The notes: generated by a model not told the origin, from the letters alone. DNA of 64,000 nucleotides from Desulfomicrobium apsheronum (GCF_900114115.1 NZ_FORX01000020.1:1-64000); one strand, 5' to 3'. Shown: positions 25,118 to 33,588, counted from the first letter of the stretch. Numbers and translations: made by a program.

Positions 25118-25284
25118 GGAGTGGTGATTGGTGATTGGTGATTGGAAAAGGCAACGGCTGAGGCAAAGGGAAAGACATTTCAGATAGAGGTGTCTCTCAA
25201 TGGCTCTATCACTGAATGATGATTGGGAAAAAAATTGACCTGTCCATTCACTATTCACCATTCACTATTCACCATTTCAGGTCT
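25118..25284. repeat. Heptamer repeat cluster and GATAGAGGTGTC element, copy 1
   Basis: Tandem GTGATTG units (25121-25145) lead into GGAAAAGGCAA, then CAGATAGAGGTGTC (25177-25190), then inverted-sense units (TTCACTATTCACCA) at 25248-25277. The same order of parts recurs at 25812-25919. No gene. Confidence 0.65.
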
Positions 25285-25362
25285 ACCATTGGCAGACACA
25301 CGGAAATTCCAGAAAAGATTGTGCGCCAAATCGAAAAACAAACCGGTGTAGCGTTGCATTAA
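25285..25362 (+). pseudogene. 3' remnant of a hicA toxin gene
   Basis: In frame to TAA 25360-25362 the sequence encodes HTEIPEKIVRQIEKQTGVAL and a final His, the typical C-terminus of HicA mRNA interferases. It includes the conserved His before the EIP segment. Upstream the frame is replaced by heptamer repeat DNA, so about two thirds of the toxin is missing. It lies 12 bases before hicB, the normal hicAB arrangement. Confidence 0.7.
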
Positions 25363-25374
25363 AAGGAGGTCGTC

Positions 25375-25815
25375 ATGGCCTATTATTTTCTGATTTTTCT
25401 GCCCGTCGTTGAAGGCGGGTATGCCATCTTGTCTCCTGATTATCCGGAACTCACGTCGCAAGCCGATACTCTGGAAGAATGCATGACCATGGGAGCGGAC
25501 GCGCTGGCCATTATGGCCGAAGAGTACGCCAAGGCACGCAGGCCTCTACCCGAACCGTCCAGCATGGCTCAGGCCCGGACGTTTGCCGTGAGCGAAATTG
25601 ACGACAGCGTTGATCTGAGTCGCGAACCGATCTTGCAACTCATTCAGGCGCCAAACGTGGACATGACCCCAGTCAAGATATCCATCAGCCTGCCCAAGTC
25701 TGACCTGGAAGCAATCGACGCCAAGGCGCGTCGCCTGGGCATGACCAGATCCGGCCTGCTGGCCAGTGCCGCCAAGGTGTATCCCGGAGGAAAAGGACGC
25801 GGAGCCTCTTGCTGA
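25375..25815 (+). CDS. hicB: HicB-family antitoxin (orphan)
   Basis: A 146-residue protein with the HicB fold: MAYYFLIFLPVVEGGYAILS, DYPELTSQADTLEECMTMGA, DALAIMAEEYAKARRPLPEP. A C-terminal ribbon-helix-helix-like part follows (VKISISLPKSDLEAIDAKAR, RLGMTRSGLLASAA). AAAGGAGG precedes the ATG. Its toxin partner is only a fragment. The last 10 residues appear to be derived from repeat DNA. Confidence 0.85.
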   Translation: MAYYFLIFLPVVEGGYAILSPDYPELTSQADTLEECMTMGADALAIMAEEYAKARRPLPEPSSMAQARTFAVSEIDDSVDLSREPILQLIQAPNVDMTPVKISISLPKSDLEAIDAKARRLGMTRSGLLASAAKVYPGGKGRGASC

Positions 25816-25919
25816 TTGGTGATGCTGGTGAAAAGGGATTGGTGAATAGTGAATGGTGATTGGTGATTGGAAAAGGCAATCCAGATAGAGGTGTCCGTCG
25901 ATGCCTCCATCGATGCCTC
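25816..25919. repeat. Heptamer repeat cluster and GATAGAGGTGTC element, copy 2
   Basis: GTGATTG/GTGAATA units (25836-25870) are followed by GGAAAAGGCAA and CAGATAGAGGTGTC, as at 25118-25190. Together the two copies bracket the hicB locus. Confidence 0.65.
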
Positions 25920-28199
25920 CTACCCCCGCTCCTCCGCCAGATACTCCATAAGAGCCTCCTCATCCATGGTCGGCGCCAGGGCGTTGCCTTGGGCGTAGGT
26001 GCAGCCGTGTTCCTGCAATGAGCACAGGCGCGTTGCGTCCTCGACGCCGGGGGCGATGAGGATGAGGCCCGTGCTCCCGGCGATGGAGGAGAGGCTTGCC
26101 AGCACGCCCGGATCGTTCTGCAGGGAAGCGTTCAGCTTGAGCCCGCGCAGCGGGAAGTGGTGCAAATCCGCAAGGGAGATGTGGGTCGCGTCGAAATGAT
26201 CCACGACGATGCCCACCCCGGCCTTGTCCACCTCCGCGAAGATACTTGAAAACCGCTCCCCGAAATACTTCAGCCATTCCTCGCGCACCTCAAGAACAAT
26301 GGCCTCGGGGCAGAGGGCATTTTCGAAGACGACCTCCGTCAACTCCTCGATAAAGCCAAGACGCAACGCGTTTCTGAGAGAAACGTTGAGGCCCAGAAAA
26401 AAACCTTCCCCCATGATCTGCTGAAAACGCTTCAAAGCCGCGCAGGATTTCCGGACCGCCCACGCCTCAAGTTCGAACACCACGTCGCTATGCTCGGCAA
26501 AAGGCAGAAACCATTCGGCCCGCAACAGTCCCTTGCGCTTGTGGTTCCAGCGCATGTAGGCCTCGACTCCGCGGATCGTTCCGGTCTGCAGGTGCACTAT
26601 CGGCTGATAATGCATGCACACTTCGTTCTCCAGAAGCGCGTTGCGCAGCCCGCTTTCGATCCGCAAGAACTGCACGGCCTCGTTGTTCTGCCGATCATCG
26701 AAAATCACAATCTGCCGCTCGCCCCGCTGCAGCGCCCGTCCGAGCGCGGCCGTGGCATCTTTGAGCATGTCCTTTTCGTCCGTGTAATTCCGGGGGGCCA
26801 TGACCACGCCAAAGCTGCACGTCACCCGCAGCTCGCTCTGACCGAGCTTGAAGGCCCTTGCGGTTTCCTCCTGGATGCGCTGCGCGACGCGGACGGCTCC
26901 GATGACGTCGGGGACATTGTCCAGCAATATGAAAAACTGCTCGGAATCCAGATACGCCGGAATATCGAGCGTGCGCAGACATTTTACGGTCCGCTTTGCC
27001 AGCATTTCAAAAAAAGCCTTCTGATCCTCGATCTGGGGAAGAACCTGCTCCGCATTGTCGATACCCATGACCAGTAAGGCGAAAGCGTAGTCAGGATGTC
27101 GAATGGAGCGCTTCAGGGCGTACTGCAGGCTGTCGGAAAACGTGTGGTCGGAACCTGCTTTCGGGCTATCCGAGCCCAGCGAATCCGTGGTCGGATGATA
27201 ATGCGCGGAGAAAAAAAGCGGATGGCCCTTCTCATCCTTGTGCAGATAGACGCGGACATGGCAGGGCACGAACTTTCCACCGGACGTCTGCAACTCCGTA
27301 TCAAGTTCCTGTGTGCGGCCTGTTTCAAGAAGGGAGGCCAGAACATTTTCCTGCAAGGCCTGAAAATCCAGGCTCGCCAGATCGACGGTCCAGTTCCGTG
27401 TCGCAAGATCGTATCGGGAATATCCGCAAAGATTGAGGAAAGCCTCGTTTCCTCCCAGAACCCGCCCGTCGGCATACCCGGCCAATACCGGCGTTTCCAG
27501 ATGGCTCAGTATCTCTTCCATGAAAACATTCTTCTGCGCCAGGCGGTGATATTCGACAAACCCGTCGAGAACCGAATCGGCCAGAGTCGGTGCCCCGGCG
27601 TGCCTGTCTGTTTCGGAAGACAGATCCGGCCGCAGATAGACATCCGCATCGATGATCACGGCGGGAGAGGTCATGAGCGCACCCAAAACTTCGGGCTGCA
27701 AGGGGGGACGCACCAGCGTGAAGGACACCATGGCCGACCTGTGCCCCCCGGAGCGCACAGGCGTCTGGCCTGCAAGATCATCCGTAACGGGCTGCGAAGG
27801 AGGCTCGGCACGGACGACGCAAACCGTGAACGCGCCACCCGCCTCATTCGGAAAAAGATCCGGCGCCAATGGAACGACTTCTCCCTCTGCATCGAAAATC
27901 GTATCGTCGCGCTGGTGGCTTCGCGCCTGGCCCAGGCATTCCCAGTCTTCCTCGCCCTCGTCAGGCACAAGCCGATGGCCTGCACGTCGTGCCTGCGTTT
28001 TGAGTGCATCAAAAAAATTGCGGACGCTCTGCCCGGAAGTGCAGATCACAATGCAAGAATCGACAGGCAGAAGAAGGAGAAATTTGTCCAGATCGGGAGA
28101 TACGCGACGCAAACGAAAATATTCCGTTTTTCCTGAAGCATTCAAGGAAGGAAATGAGAAAAAAACCAATTCTTCCGGTGAAAGCAAGTTATTACTCAC
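25920..28199 (-). CDS. PAS-GGDEF-EAL protein with degenerate catalytic motifs
   Basis: About 759 residues from a GTG at 28199; a TTG at 28265 is also possible, and neither has a good ribosome-binding site. The N-terminal ~240 residues are unassigned. A PAS-like region follows (EEILSHLETPVLAGYADGRV, LNLCGYSRYDLATRNW). Then comes a GGDEF domain whose signature is SEQFF, so it should not make c-di-GMP. The EAL domain has VEAYMRW for the EAL motif, VVDHFDATH where DDFGTG is usual, and APGVED for AEGVE. Glu and Asn ligands remain, but second-shell acidic residues are lost. It is more likely a c-di-GMP sensor or scaffold than an active phosphodiesterase. Confidence 0.75.
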   Translation of the reverse strand: MSNNLLSPEELVFFSFPSLNASGKTEYFRLRRVSPDLDKFLLLLPVDSCIVICTSGQSVRNFFDALKTQARRAGHRLVPDEGEEDWECLGQARSHQRDDTIFDAEGEVVPLAPDLFPNEAGGAFTVCVVRAEPPSQPVTDDLAGQTPVRSGGHRSAMVSFTLVRPPLQPEVLGALMTSPAVIIDADVYLRPDLSSETDRHAGAPTLADSVLDGFVEYHRLAQKNVFMEEILSHLETPVLAGYADGRVLGGNEAFLNLCGYSRYDLATRNWTVDLASLDFQALQENVLASLLETGRTQELDTELQTSGGKFVPCHVRVYLHKDEKGHPLFFSAHYHPTTDSLGSDSPKAGSDHTFSDSLQYALKRSIRHPDYAFALLVMGIDNAEQVLPQIEDQKAFFEMLAKRTVKCLRTLDIPAYLDSEQFFILLDNVPDVIGAVRVAQRIQEETARAFKLGQSELRVTCSFGVVMAPRNYTDEKDMLKDATAALGRALQRGERQIVIFDDRQNNEAVQFLRIESGLRNALLENEVCMHYQPIVHLQTGTIRGVEAYMRWNHKRKGLLRAEWFLPFAEHSDVVFELEAWAVRKSCAALKRFQQIMGEGFFLGLNVSLRNALRLGFIEELTEVVFENALCPEAIVLEVREEWLKYFGERFSSIFAEVDKAGVGIVVDHFDATHISLADLHHFPLRGLKLNASLQNDPGVLASLSSIAGSTGLILIAPGVEDATRLCSLQEHGCTYAQGNALAPTMDEEALMEYLAEERG

Positions 28200-28388
28200 G
28201 GCACATCTCGGGTGATTTATCTCATCTTTTAGAACTCGAACTTGCGTGAAAGTATCAAGACACAAATTGTTTTTCTATACATTGCGGTCTTAAAGTCAAC
28301 GAAAGTGGCATTATCCCCGTCGCCACAGCCATTGCAGAAAGCCCATCATGCCATATACAAGGCGTATATAGCAACACGGGAGGATACC

Positions 28389-28621
28389 ATGGAATCAGGG
28401 ACCGTATTCATCAACAACCGCACCAGGCCGTACGCCTGCCAGCCGGGACGCGGTTTCCGGATTCCGTGAAGAAGGTGCAGGTCAGGGTTGTTGGCAAAGA
28501 GCGGATTCGCACCCCGGTCGATGCGGCCTGGGACAGCTTTTTTCTCGGCGATCAGACCGCCACCGACGATTTCATGACCGAACGGGCGAGCCAGACACAA
28601 TCAGAGCGGGAAGCATTGTAA
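28389..28621 (+). pseudogene. Frameshifted vapB-type antitoxin
   Basis: GGGAGG precedes ATG 28389, and the first codons give MESGTVFINNRT. One base seems to be missing near 28424. In the next frame the family sequence continues with AVRLPAG...FPDSVKKVQVRV and then DAAWDSFFLGDQTATDDFM, ending SEREAL at TAA 28619-28621. This is the VapB (AbrB-like) order, just upstream of a PIN-domain gene. Confidence 0.75.
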
Positions 28622-28623
28622 CC

Positions 28624-29206
28624 ATGCTCAAATATCTCCTAGACACAAGCATTGTCATCTATGTCATCAAGAATCGTCCCCCTGTCTGTACTTGAAACCT
28701 TCAACCAGAACCAAGGTCGCATGGCCATCTCTTCCATAATCTTTGCGGAGCTTGCGCACGGAGTGAAAAAAAGCGCCAACCCGGCTCGAAACCTGTCCAT
28801 GGTGGAAGACTTTGTCAGCCGTCTCGACGTGCTCCCCTACGACGACAGGACCGCCTGGCAATACGGCATCATCCGCGCCGCCCTGGAGCGACAGGGAACG
28901 CCCATCGGCGTCAACGATCTGCACATCCCAGGCCACGCCCGCAACCTGGGCATGATCATCGTCACCAACAATCTGCGGGAATTCGAACGGGTTTCGGGAA
29001 TCAGCGAGGTAAATTGGGTGCAAGAAGAGCATCGATTGGCTTGGCCCTGCCCAATCACCATTCACTATTCACGATCTTTTCCCACATACTTGGGCAGGAA
29101 TTACTTTTCTTCGACCTTGAATTTGTTCATCCCGAAATTCCGCGACGGGTTGGGGTATTTGCTGGTCAGGAGCAGCTTGTTGTCCTTCAGGAAGCCCAGT
29201 ACGTGA
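28624..29206 (+). pseudogene. Frameshifted vapC PIN-domain toxin
   Basis: ATG 28624 gives MLKYLLDTSIVIYVIKNRP, a PIN N-terminus. An extra C in the CCCCC run near 28680 then shifts the frame to a stop. The correct frame resumes with LSVLETFNQNQGRMAISSII, FAELAHGVKKSANPARNLS and NDLHIPGHARNLGMIIVTNN. The natural end was probably near NWV at about 29025; the frame now runs on through heptamer repeat DNA to 29206. Both genes of the pair are therefore broken. Confidence 0.8.
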
Positions 29207-29529
29207 TCCACCCGAGGCGCCACCTCGGTCGGATCCATTTCATACAGGTTCGACACCAGATGCACGCATTTGTCTCGGGAAATTCTGTTGTACATGAACA
29301 ACAGCACGGTCGTACCTTCGACCCCCTTGAATTCTGCCGGCTCGAAAAGTCCCTTTTTGCTGCCCATGACAACGCCGGTGTCGGACAACTCGACCGAAAC
29401 GTAATTTCTGGCCACAATGATGATATCTTCCTCAACCGTTTCGTTGTGCGCTTGAACGCCAATGGCGCAGCACAAAAAGGCAATGGTCAGAGCGATGCTC
29501 AGCGGCACCTTCACTTTGAAGCGTTTCAT
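29101..29529 (-). CDS. Exported hypothetical protein, 142 aa
   Basis: The ATG at 29529 has GGAGGG upstream and opens a signal peptide (MKRFKVKVPLSIALTIAFLC, cleavage likely after VQA). The mature ~116 residues are basic at the C-terminus (NPSRNFGMNKFKVEEK) and contain VARNYVSVELSDTGVVMG. I do not recognise a family. It is monocistronic, and its 3' end overlaps the run-on frame of the vapC pseudogene. Confidence 0.65.
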   Translation of the reverse strand: MKRFKVKVPLSIALTIAFLCCAIGVQAHNETVEEDIIIVARNYVSVELSDTGVVMGSKKGLFEPAEFKGVEGTTVLLFMYNRISRDKCVHLVSNLYEMDPTEVAPRVDHVLGFLKDNKLLLTSKYPNPSRNFGMNKFKVEEK

Positions 29530-29868
29530 GATTCCCTCCTTTCCCAGGCATCCTTCCCGTGCTCGTATCAATCCCCGTGCCACAAGCCAGCCGCCATGCC
29601 CAAACCATCGACCAACAAAGACCTGCGAGGCTTTTAGCGAATGTTGTACAGCCGAATGAAGGGATGCTTTTGTCTGATTTTTCCGGAAACTGGAAAATTT
29701 TCCAATGGACAGACGATGGCAGGAAATAATCAGCGCGGTGGAATGAGACAACGGAAACAATGAAAGGATGCGGGGAAGGCATGCACGCCGCAGTGCTTAC
29801 AATTCAGGGATGATCAGTATGCAAAAACCGAACAGGCGCCCGCGAGACATCGCGTTCGAGCCCCACTC
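29530..29868. other. Intergenic stretch without visible features
   Basis: 339 bases upstream of the exported protein and downstream of the Rpn gene. It should contain the promoter for the gene at 29101. I see no RNA gene, strong hairpin or repeat. Confidence 0.4.
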
Positions 29869-30894
29869 TCAGGACGGATCTTCAGGAGAATCACTGAAAA
29901 CATCCTCGAAGGCCCGGGCATCAAGGATGCGCTCGGCCCAGAGGTCGAGCTGTTCGGGCGTGGCCATGCGCAAACGTTCCTGGACCCGGATATCCAGAAC
30001 ATCCTGTCCAAAACGCTTGGTAAGTTGACGCTGCAGAACCATCAAACGACCTTCCTGGCGGCCTTCCTGGCGACCCTCCTGACGACCTTCCTGACGACCT
30101 TCCTGACGACCCTCCTGTTTTCCCCTGTGAAGCAGACGTTCGGCAAGCGTCATGATTGTACCCTTCTTGGTTGATGAAAGTAGCATTTCGGCTGCATCAT
30201 GCATAACGTTTTCCTCGATGTCCATGGTCTGGGTCAGATAACGGAAGATGACCTGGACCCAGCGCAGAGACGGTTCATCGTCATCAAGCTCGCTCAGGAC
30301 CCGGTAGATGTCGAGCAGATGCTCGATGGCCCGTGGATCGTTCTTGGCGCGAAAACAGGTCAGCAGCAGACGCAATATGATGGAGCCCTTGATGCGTTCC
30401 TCGGATCCAGGAGAAAAATCATGGAAAGCCAAGGCAAAATCCGGAACATACGCCTTGAAACCGGCGTCCGGCAAAGCCACGAGCTCGCCCAAGTGAACAG
30501 CACGCTGCCTGGTTTTGCCGTGATATACGACGATGGGGATGATGAGCGGCAGGATCCTGCGCGCTTTGCGCTGCTTGCGGGCCAGTTCCCAGATTTCGAG
30601 CATGTAGCGCAGCACCTGCAGGGCCACGAAACGGTCGGGGGTGCTTTTGTGCTCGAACAGGAAATAGACATAGGCGGGTCTGTCACCGCTCAGCCGGACC
30701 TCGTAGAGCAGATCCGAATGGTGCATGGTCTGATCCGGGGCCACGAAGGTGTCCTTGCAGATGGCCAGGGTTTCAAGACGAACATGCCTGACGACGGCCT
30801 CCGGCAAATACTGACGCATGAAATCCGCAGCGACATCCTTGTGACTCATGGTTTCGCGAAAGAGCGCGTCGTGAATGTTGTTGACCATTTGCAT
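29869..30894 (-). CDS. Rpn family (PF04754-type) PD-(D/E)xK nuclease
   Basis: A 341-residue protein of the recombination-promoting nuclease / 'transposase_31' family. It has IHDALFRETMSHKDVAADFM, the nuclease core HSDLLYEVRL...YFLFEHKS, then ILPLIIPIVVYHG. Asp, Glu and Lys of the core are present. A linker of six QEGR repeats (about residues 259-283) precedes a C-terminal helical domain (RFGQDVLDIRVQERLRMAT). Members are implicated in RecA-independent recombination. No ribosome-binding site is evident; a second ATG lies at 30888. Confidence 0.85.
   Translation of the reverse strand: MQMVNNIHDALFRETMSHKDVAADFMRQYLPEAVVRHVRLETLAICKDTFVAPDQTMHHSDLLYEVRLSGDRPAYVYFLFEHKSTPDRFVALQVLRYMLEIWELARKQRKARRILPLIIPIVVYHGKTRQRAVHLGELVALPDAGFKAYVPDFALAFHDFSPGSEERIKGSIILRLLLTCFRAKNDPRAIEHLLDIYRVLSELDDDEPSLRWVQVIFRYLTQTMDIEENVMHDAAEMLLSSTKKGTIMTLAERLLHRGKQEGRQEGRQEGRQEGRQEGRQEGRLMVLQRQLTKRFGQDVLDIRVQERLRMATPEQLDLWAERILDARAFEDVFSDSPEDPS
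30047..30118. repeat. Six tandem 12-bp repeats inside the Rpn gene
   Basis: Units of CGACCTTCCTGA with one- or two-base variants (GG for GA, CCC for CTT) encode QEGR x 6. Because the unit is a multiple of three, copy-number change would lengthen or shorten the linker without a frameshift. Confidence 0.9.
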
Positions 30895-31021
30895 GGCGCG
30901 ACCACTACGTCAGGCGCGCCCGGAGAAACAACACCACCTTTTACCGGAAAACCCCGTACGGGTCGGGAAGGCAATCCCTGGATCAAATGAAGGGCAAAAT
31001 CATGGTGGCACCCAAAAGGCC

Positions 31022-31054
31022 AAAAAAAGGGGATGCACGTGCATGCAACCCCTT
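31022..31054 (-). terminator. Former terminator of tRNA-Thr, now left of the island
   Basis: On the minus strand, a nine-bp stem with one mismatch (GGGGTTGCA / TGCATCCCC) is followed by seven T residues. It lies directly beyond the left 51-bp att repeat, where the transcript of the undisturbed tRNA-Thr gene would have ended. Confidence 0.7.
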
Positions 31055-31110
31055 ATTTCTTACTGGAGCCAGGAAAGAGAATTGAACTCTCGACCTACTG
31101 ATTACGAATC

Positions 31111-31322
31111 TGTCGGAATGGCGTAAATCCCTGTAAATTCGCGGCTCGCCGTTGATGTCGCACTATGCATGAAAGTGTTAATAATTGTTGACATAAATCA
31201 ATCAGTCAGCTTACACTAACCTCCATTAACGCTCATTGTAGCCAAGGGCCTAACTGCCACACTAACTGCCACACCTGCCACAGTGTGGCAGTTGGTCATC
31301 TGATTGAAAATCAGGAGGTCGT
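31111..31322. promoter_or_regulatory. Left end of island: probable integrase arm sites
   Basis: Within this non-coding stretch, CTAACTGCCACACTAACTGC occurs at 31250-31269, followed by an inverted pair CTGCCACA/TGTGGCAG at 31276-31292. The same TAACTGCCACAC direct repeats recur at 42063-42088 near the right end. Such terminal repeats fit integrase arm-type or excisionase binding sites. The repeat closest to the gene could also autoregulate int. Confidence 0.5.
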
Positions 31323-32618
31323 ATGCTGACCACAAAGGAGATCGAGAAGGCCCTTCGGGCCGGAAAAAATGTGATCTTGACCGACGATGCGCCCCGAGGA
31401 GGAGGCAAGCTGGTTTTCCGGCTTCGCGGCGGTGCGGCGGCCTGGTTGTTTCAGTATTTTCTGCGCGGCAAGCGCAAGTTCATCAAGGTTGGATCTGTGG
31501 AATCCAAGTCCTTGTCCGAAGCCCGGGCCGCAATTGAGCCTCTGCGCGCCATCCTGGACAATGGGCTGGACCCCCAGGCCGAGTTGGAGCGTGAAGCGCG
31601 AGAGAAGTCGGAGCAGGAACTCCAACACCGAGCCATGGGGTCCGTGGAAAGCATGTTTGCGGATTACGTCAGACATCTCAAGGATCAGGGCAAATCGTCC
31701 TGGCCGGAAGTGCAGAGAGCGCTGCTGAGTGGCAAATACCCTGCTGCCGACACACTTGGGAGGGATACCAAGGCCAAGGATGTCTCGGTCGGGGACGTGG
31801 CCAGTCTTCTGCGCGAGACCGCAGCTCGGGGCGAAGTCATGGCGGCCCGGCTTCGAGCGTACTTGTCCGCTGCCTTCAATTCGGCTCTGACTGTTGAGCA
31901 CGACTGGCGGGTTAAGAACCCCTCCGGCGTCGTTTATGGTTTGGAGTCCAATCCTGTGGCTGCCACACCTCGGGGTGGGCAGAACGTGGGCAAGCGCGCC
32001 CTCTCCGTTGAAGAACTGGGCCAAGTGTGGCGCGAGTTGCCCATGAAGACCAGCTTTTTGCTGGGAAACTGCTTTAAGCTTATCATTGCCGTGGGTGGTG
32101 CCCGCCCCCTGGAAGTTCTGCATTCAAAATGGGACGAGTTCGACCTCGATGGCAAGGTGTGGCACCTTCCAGGAGAACGGACCAAAAATAGCCGCGACCA
32201 TGATTTGCCGTTGTCAAAAAGGGCGCTGGAAGTCTTGCGTGAACTGAAGGCAAAAAGTTGTTCAGAGTATCTGTTCCCCTCGGCCCACGATGCCGGAAAG
32301 CCTGTGCCCATTGCTAGCCTCGCTAAGGCAGTCACTCGGTTCTGCGACGGTAGCGAGAGGGACGGGCGTCGTATGGATCACTGGACGCCTCGGGATCTTC
32401 GGCGCACCGTTCGCACCAGACTCGGGGATGTCGGGGTCTCGGGACATGTGATGGACTGCTTTTTGAATCACGGATTGACCGCCAGTGTCGGCGGGAAGCA
32501 CTACGACAGGTCACAGCATATGGCGGAAAAAACTCGCGCCCTGGCCATGTGGGATTCGATCCTGGACAGGGCCTTAGGCCAAGCAGAGGCCAGCAAGGTC
32601 ATCAATATTTCAAGGTAG
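31323..32618 (+). CDS. int: Tyrosine recombinase (island integrase)
   Basis: A 431-residue P4-type integrase. The N-terminal DUF4102-like arm-binding domain has GGGKLVFRLRGGAAAWLFQY and VGSVESKSLSEARAAIEPLR. The SAM-like core-binding domain follows, and then the catalytic domain with Arg in VGGARPLEVLHSKW, the HxxR equivalent in WTPRDLRRTVRTRLG, and Tyr in VGGKHYDRS. AGGAGG precedes the start. It should integrate and excise the island at the tRNA-Thr att repeats. Confidence 0.93.
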   Translation: MLTTKEIEKALRAGKNVILTDDAPRGGGKLVFRLRGGAAAWLFQYFLRGKRKFIKVGSVESKSLSEARAAIEPLRAILDNGLDPQAELEREAREKSEQELQHRAMGSVESMFADYVRHLKDQGKSSWPEVQRALLSGKYPAADTLGRDTKAKDVSVGDVASLLRETAARGEVMAARLRAYLSAAFNSALTVEHDWRVKNPSGVVYGLESNPVAATPRGGQNVGKRALSVEELGQVWRELPMKTSFLLGNCFKLIIAVGGARPLEVLHSKWDEFDLDGKVWHLPGERTKNSRDHDLPLSKRALEVLRELKAKSCSEYLFPSAHDAGKPVPIASLAKAVTRFCDGSERDGRRMDHWTPRDLRRTVRTRLGDVGVSGHVMDCFLNHGLTASVGGKHYDRSQHMAEKTRALAMWDSILDRALGQAEASKVINISR

Positions 32619-32624
32619 GGAAAA

Positions 32625-33218
32625 GTGGACAAGCAAACGAAAGATTATCTGAACAGCTTGCCCCCTGAAGACCGGGAACGGGTTGAGCATTACATGGATG
32701 CGCTGGGGGTCAGCACTTTTGGTGAGTGGGGGGCTCTAAATGAGGCGATGGACCAAGGAGAAGCAGCCTGCCAAGTCGATCGGGTTGTCGAGATCATCGA
32801 AGCAGGAGAAAAGCCGGGACGTGCAAACGTGGGTCGTGCTCTGCTCAACGTTGCCAAGTACGACGACATAGAGACGCCCCCAACCCTTCTTGAATATGCA
32901 GGGCTGTTGCTTGTCCACGGTGTTGAGCGGGGACGCAACCCAAAAAAGGGCGTCAAAAGTAAACTCCTGCCTAGTGCCGGTGAGGCGTTTAGTGTTGTTG
33001 AGACTTCAGAGAACCCAAGCCGTGACACTCGTATATATCGCATGTGGACCGAATTAAAGGCAAGCGGGGTCAAGGGCGAGACACTCTGGAAAACCCTCAG
33101 CGATAAGTTCTACAACGAGTTTCCACCGCGCAGTGATAGAGATCAAACTGCGGGGGTTAGTCGCCGCGCGCTCCAGAACATCATCAAAAAAGAGAAGTCA
33201 AAAAGAAACATTTCCTAG
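32625..33218 (+). CDS. Hypothetical island protein, 197 aa
   Basis: The gene starts at GTG 32625, six bases after int, and ends before a strong terminator, so it is cotranscribed with int. The protein is soluble and charged, with DYLNSLPPEDRERVEHYMDA near the N-terminus and a basic tail (RRALQNIIKKEKSKRN) that could bind nucleic acid. Family not recognised. Confidence 0.6.
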   Translation: MDKQTKDYLNSLPPEDRERVEHYMDALGVSTFGEWGALNEAMDQGEAACQVDRVVEIIEAGEKPGRANVGRALLNVAKYDDIETPPTLLEYAGLLLVHGVERGRNPKKGVKSKLLPSAGEAFSVVETSENPSRDTRIYRMWTELKASGVKGETLWKTLSDKFYNEFPPRSDRDQTAGVSRRALQNIIKKEKSKRNIS

Positions 33219-33247
33219 TTCATCGTCAAACAAGCATAATTCCCGTC

Positions 33248-33289
33248 AAAGTCCGGGGCAGAACATCAACGTGTCTGCCCCGGACTTTT
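33248..33289 (+). terminator. Strong terminator after the int operon
   Basis: A 15-bp perfect stem (AAAGTCCGGGGCAGA and its complement) with an 11-base loop ends in TTTT, 30 bases after the preceding stop. Confidence 0.9.
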
Positions 33290-33327
33290 GCGTCTGCGGC
33301 TGCCACTAACCGAACGAGGAGAACATC

Positions 33328-33588
33328 ATGTCGTTCAGTTTTCATTCAAAGGCGGAGTCGTGGGTCGGGGAGTTGGTGCTCCGTAGTCAGATCGAAGAGT
33401 TCAGCGAGGGCACATTCAAGCCCAGCAGCATGCGTACGCTCGATTCCATGGGGCGCGGACCTGCGGAAAGGATTCGTGTCGGCGGCAAGATCGGCTACCC
33501 CAAATGGCCGCTCGCGGAATGGCTTGACTCCAAATGCCGCTTTGAACATCGGCGGTCGTCTGCGGCGCAAAAGGACGGTGCCGCATGA
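33328..33588 (+). CDS. AlpA-like DNA-binding protein
   Basis: An 86-residue protein whose second half has the AlpA/excisionase pattern. It has RTLDSMGRGPAERIRVGGKI, then GYPKWPLAEWLDSKCRFEHR, as in winged-helix proteins that read 'G.RxxY....w'. AlpA proteins activate int or excision of P4-like elements. A good GAGGAG site precedes the ATG. Its stop overlaps the next start (ATGA), the first of a chain of overlapping genes leading to the primase. Confidence 0.7.
   Translation: MSFSFHSKAESWVGELVLRSQIEEFSEGTFKPSSMRTLDSMGRGPAERIRVGGKIGYPKWPLAEWLDSKCRFEHRRSSAAQKDGAA

Noticed and set aside
23905-25920. CRISPR array from the repeated GTGATTG units
   Set aside because: Units are seven bases, directly tandem and irregular, with no spacers of constant length and no cas genes.
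31060-31126. A second tRNA-Thr gene at the left end of the island
   Set aside because: Only the 3' half (51 bp) is present; the sequence beyond the anticodon does not continue the tRNA.
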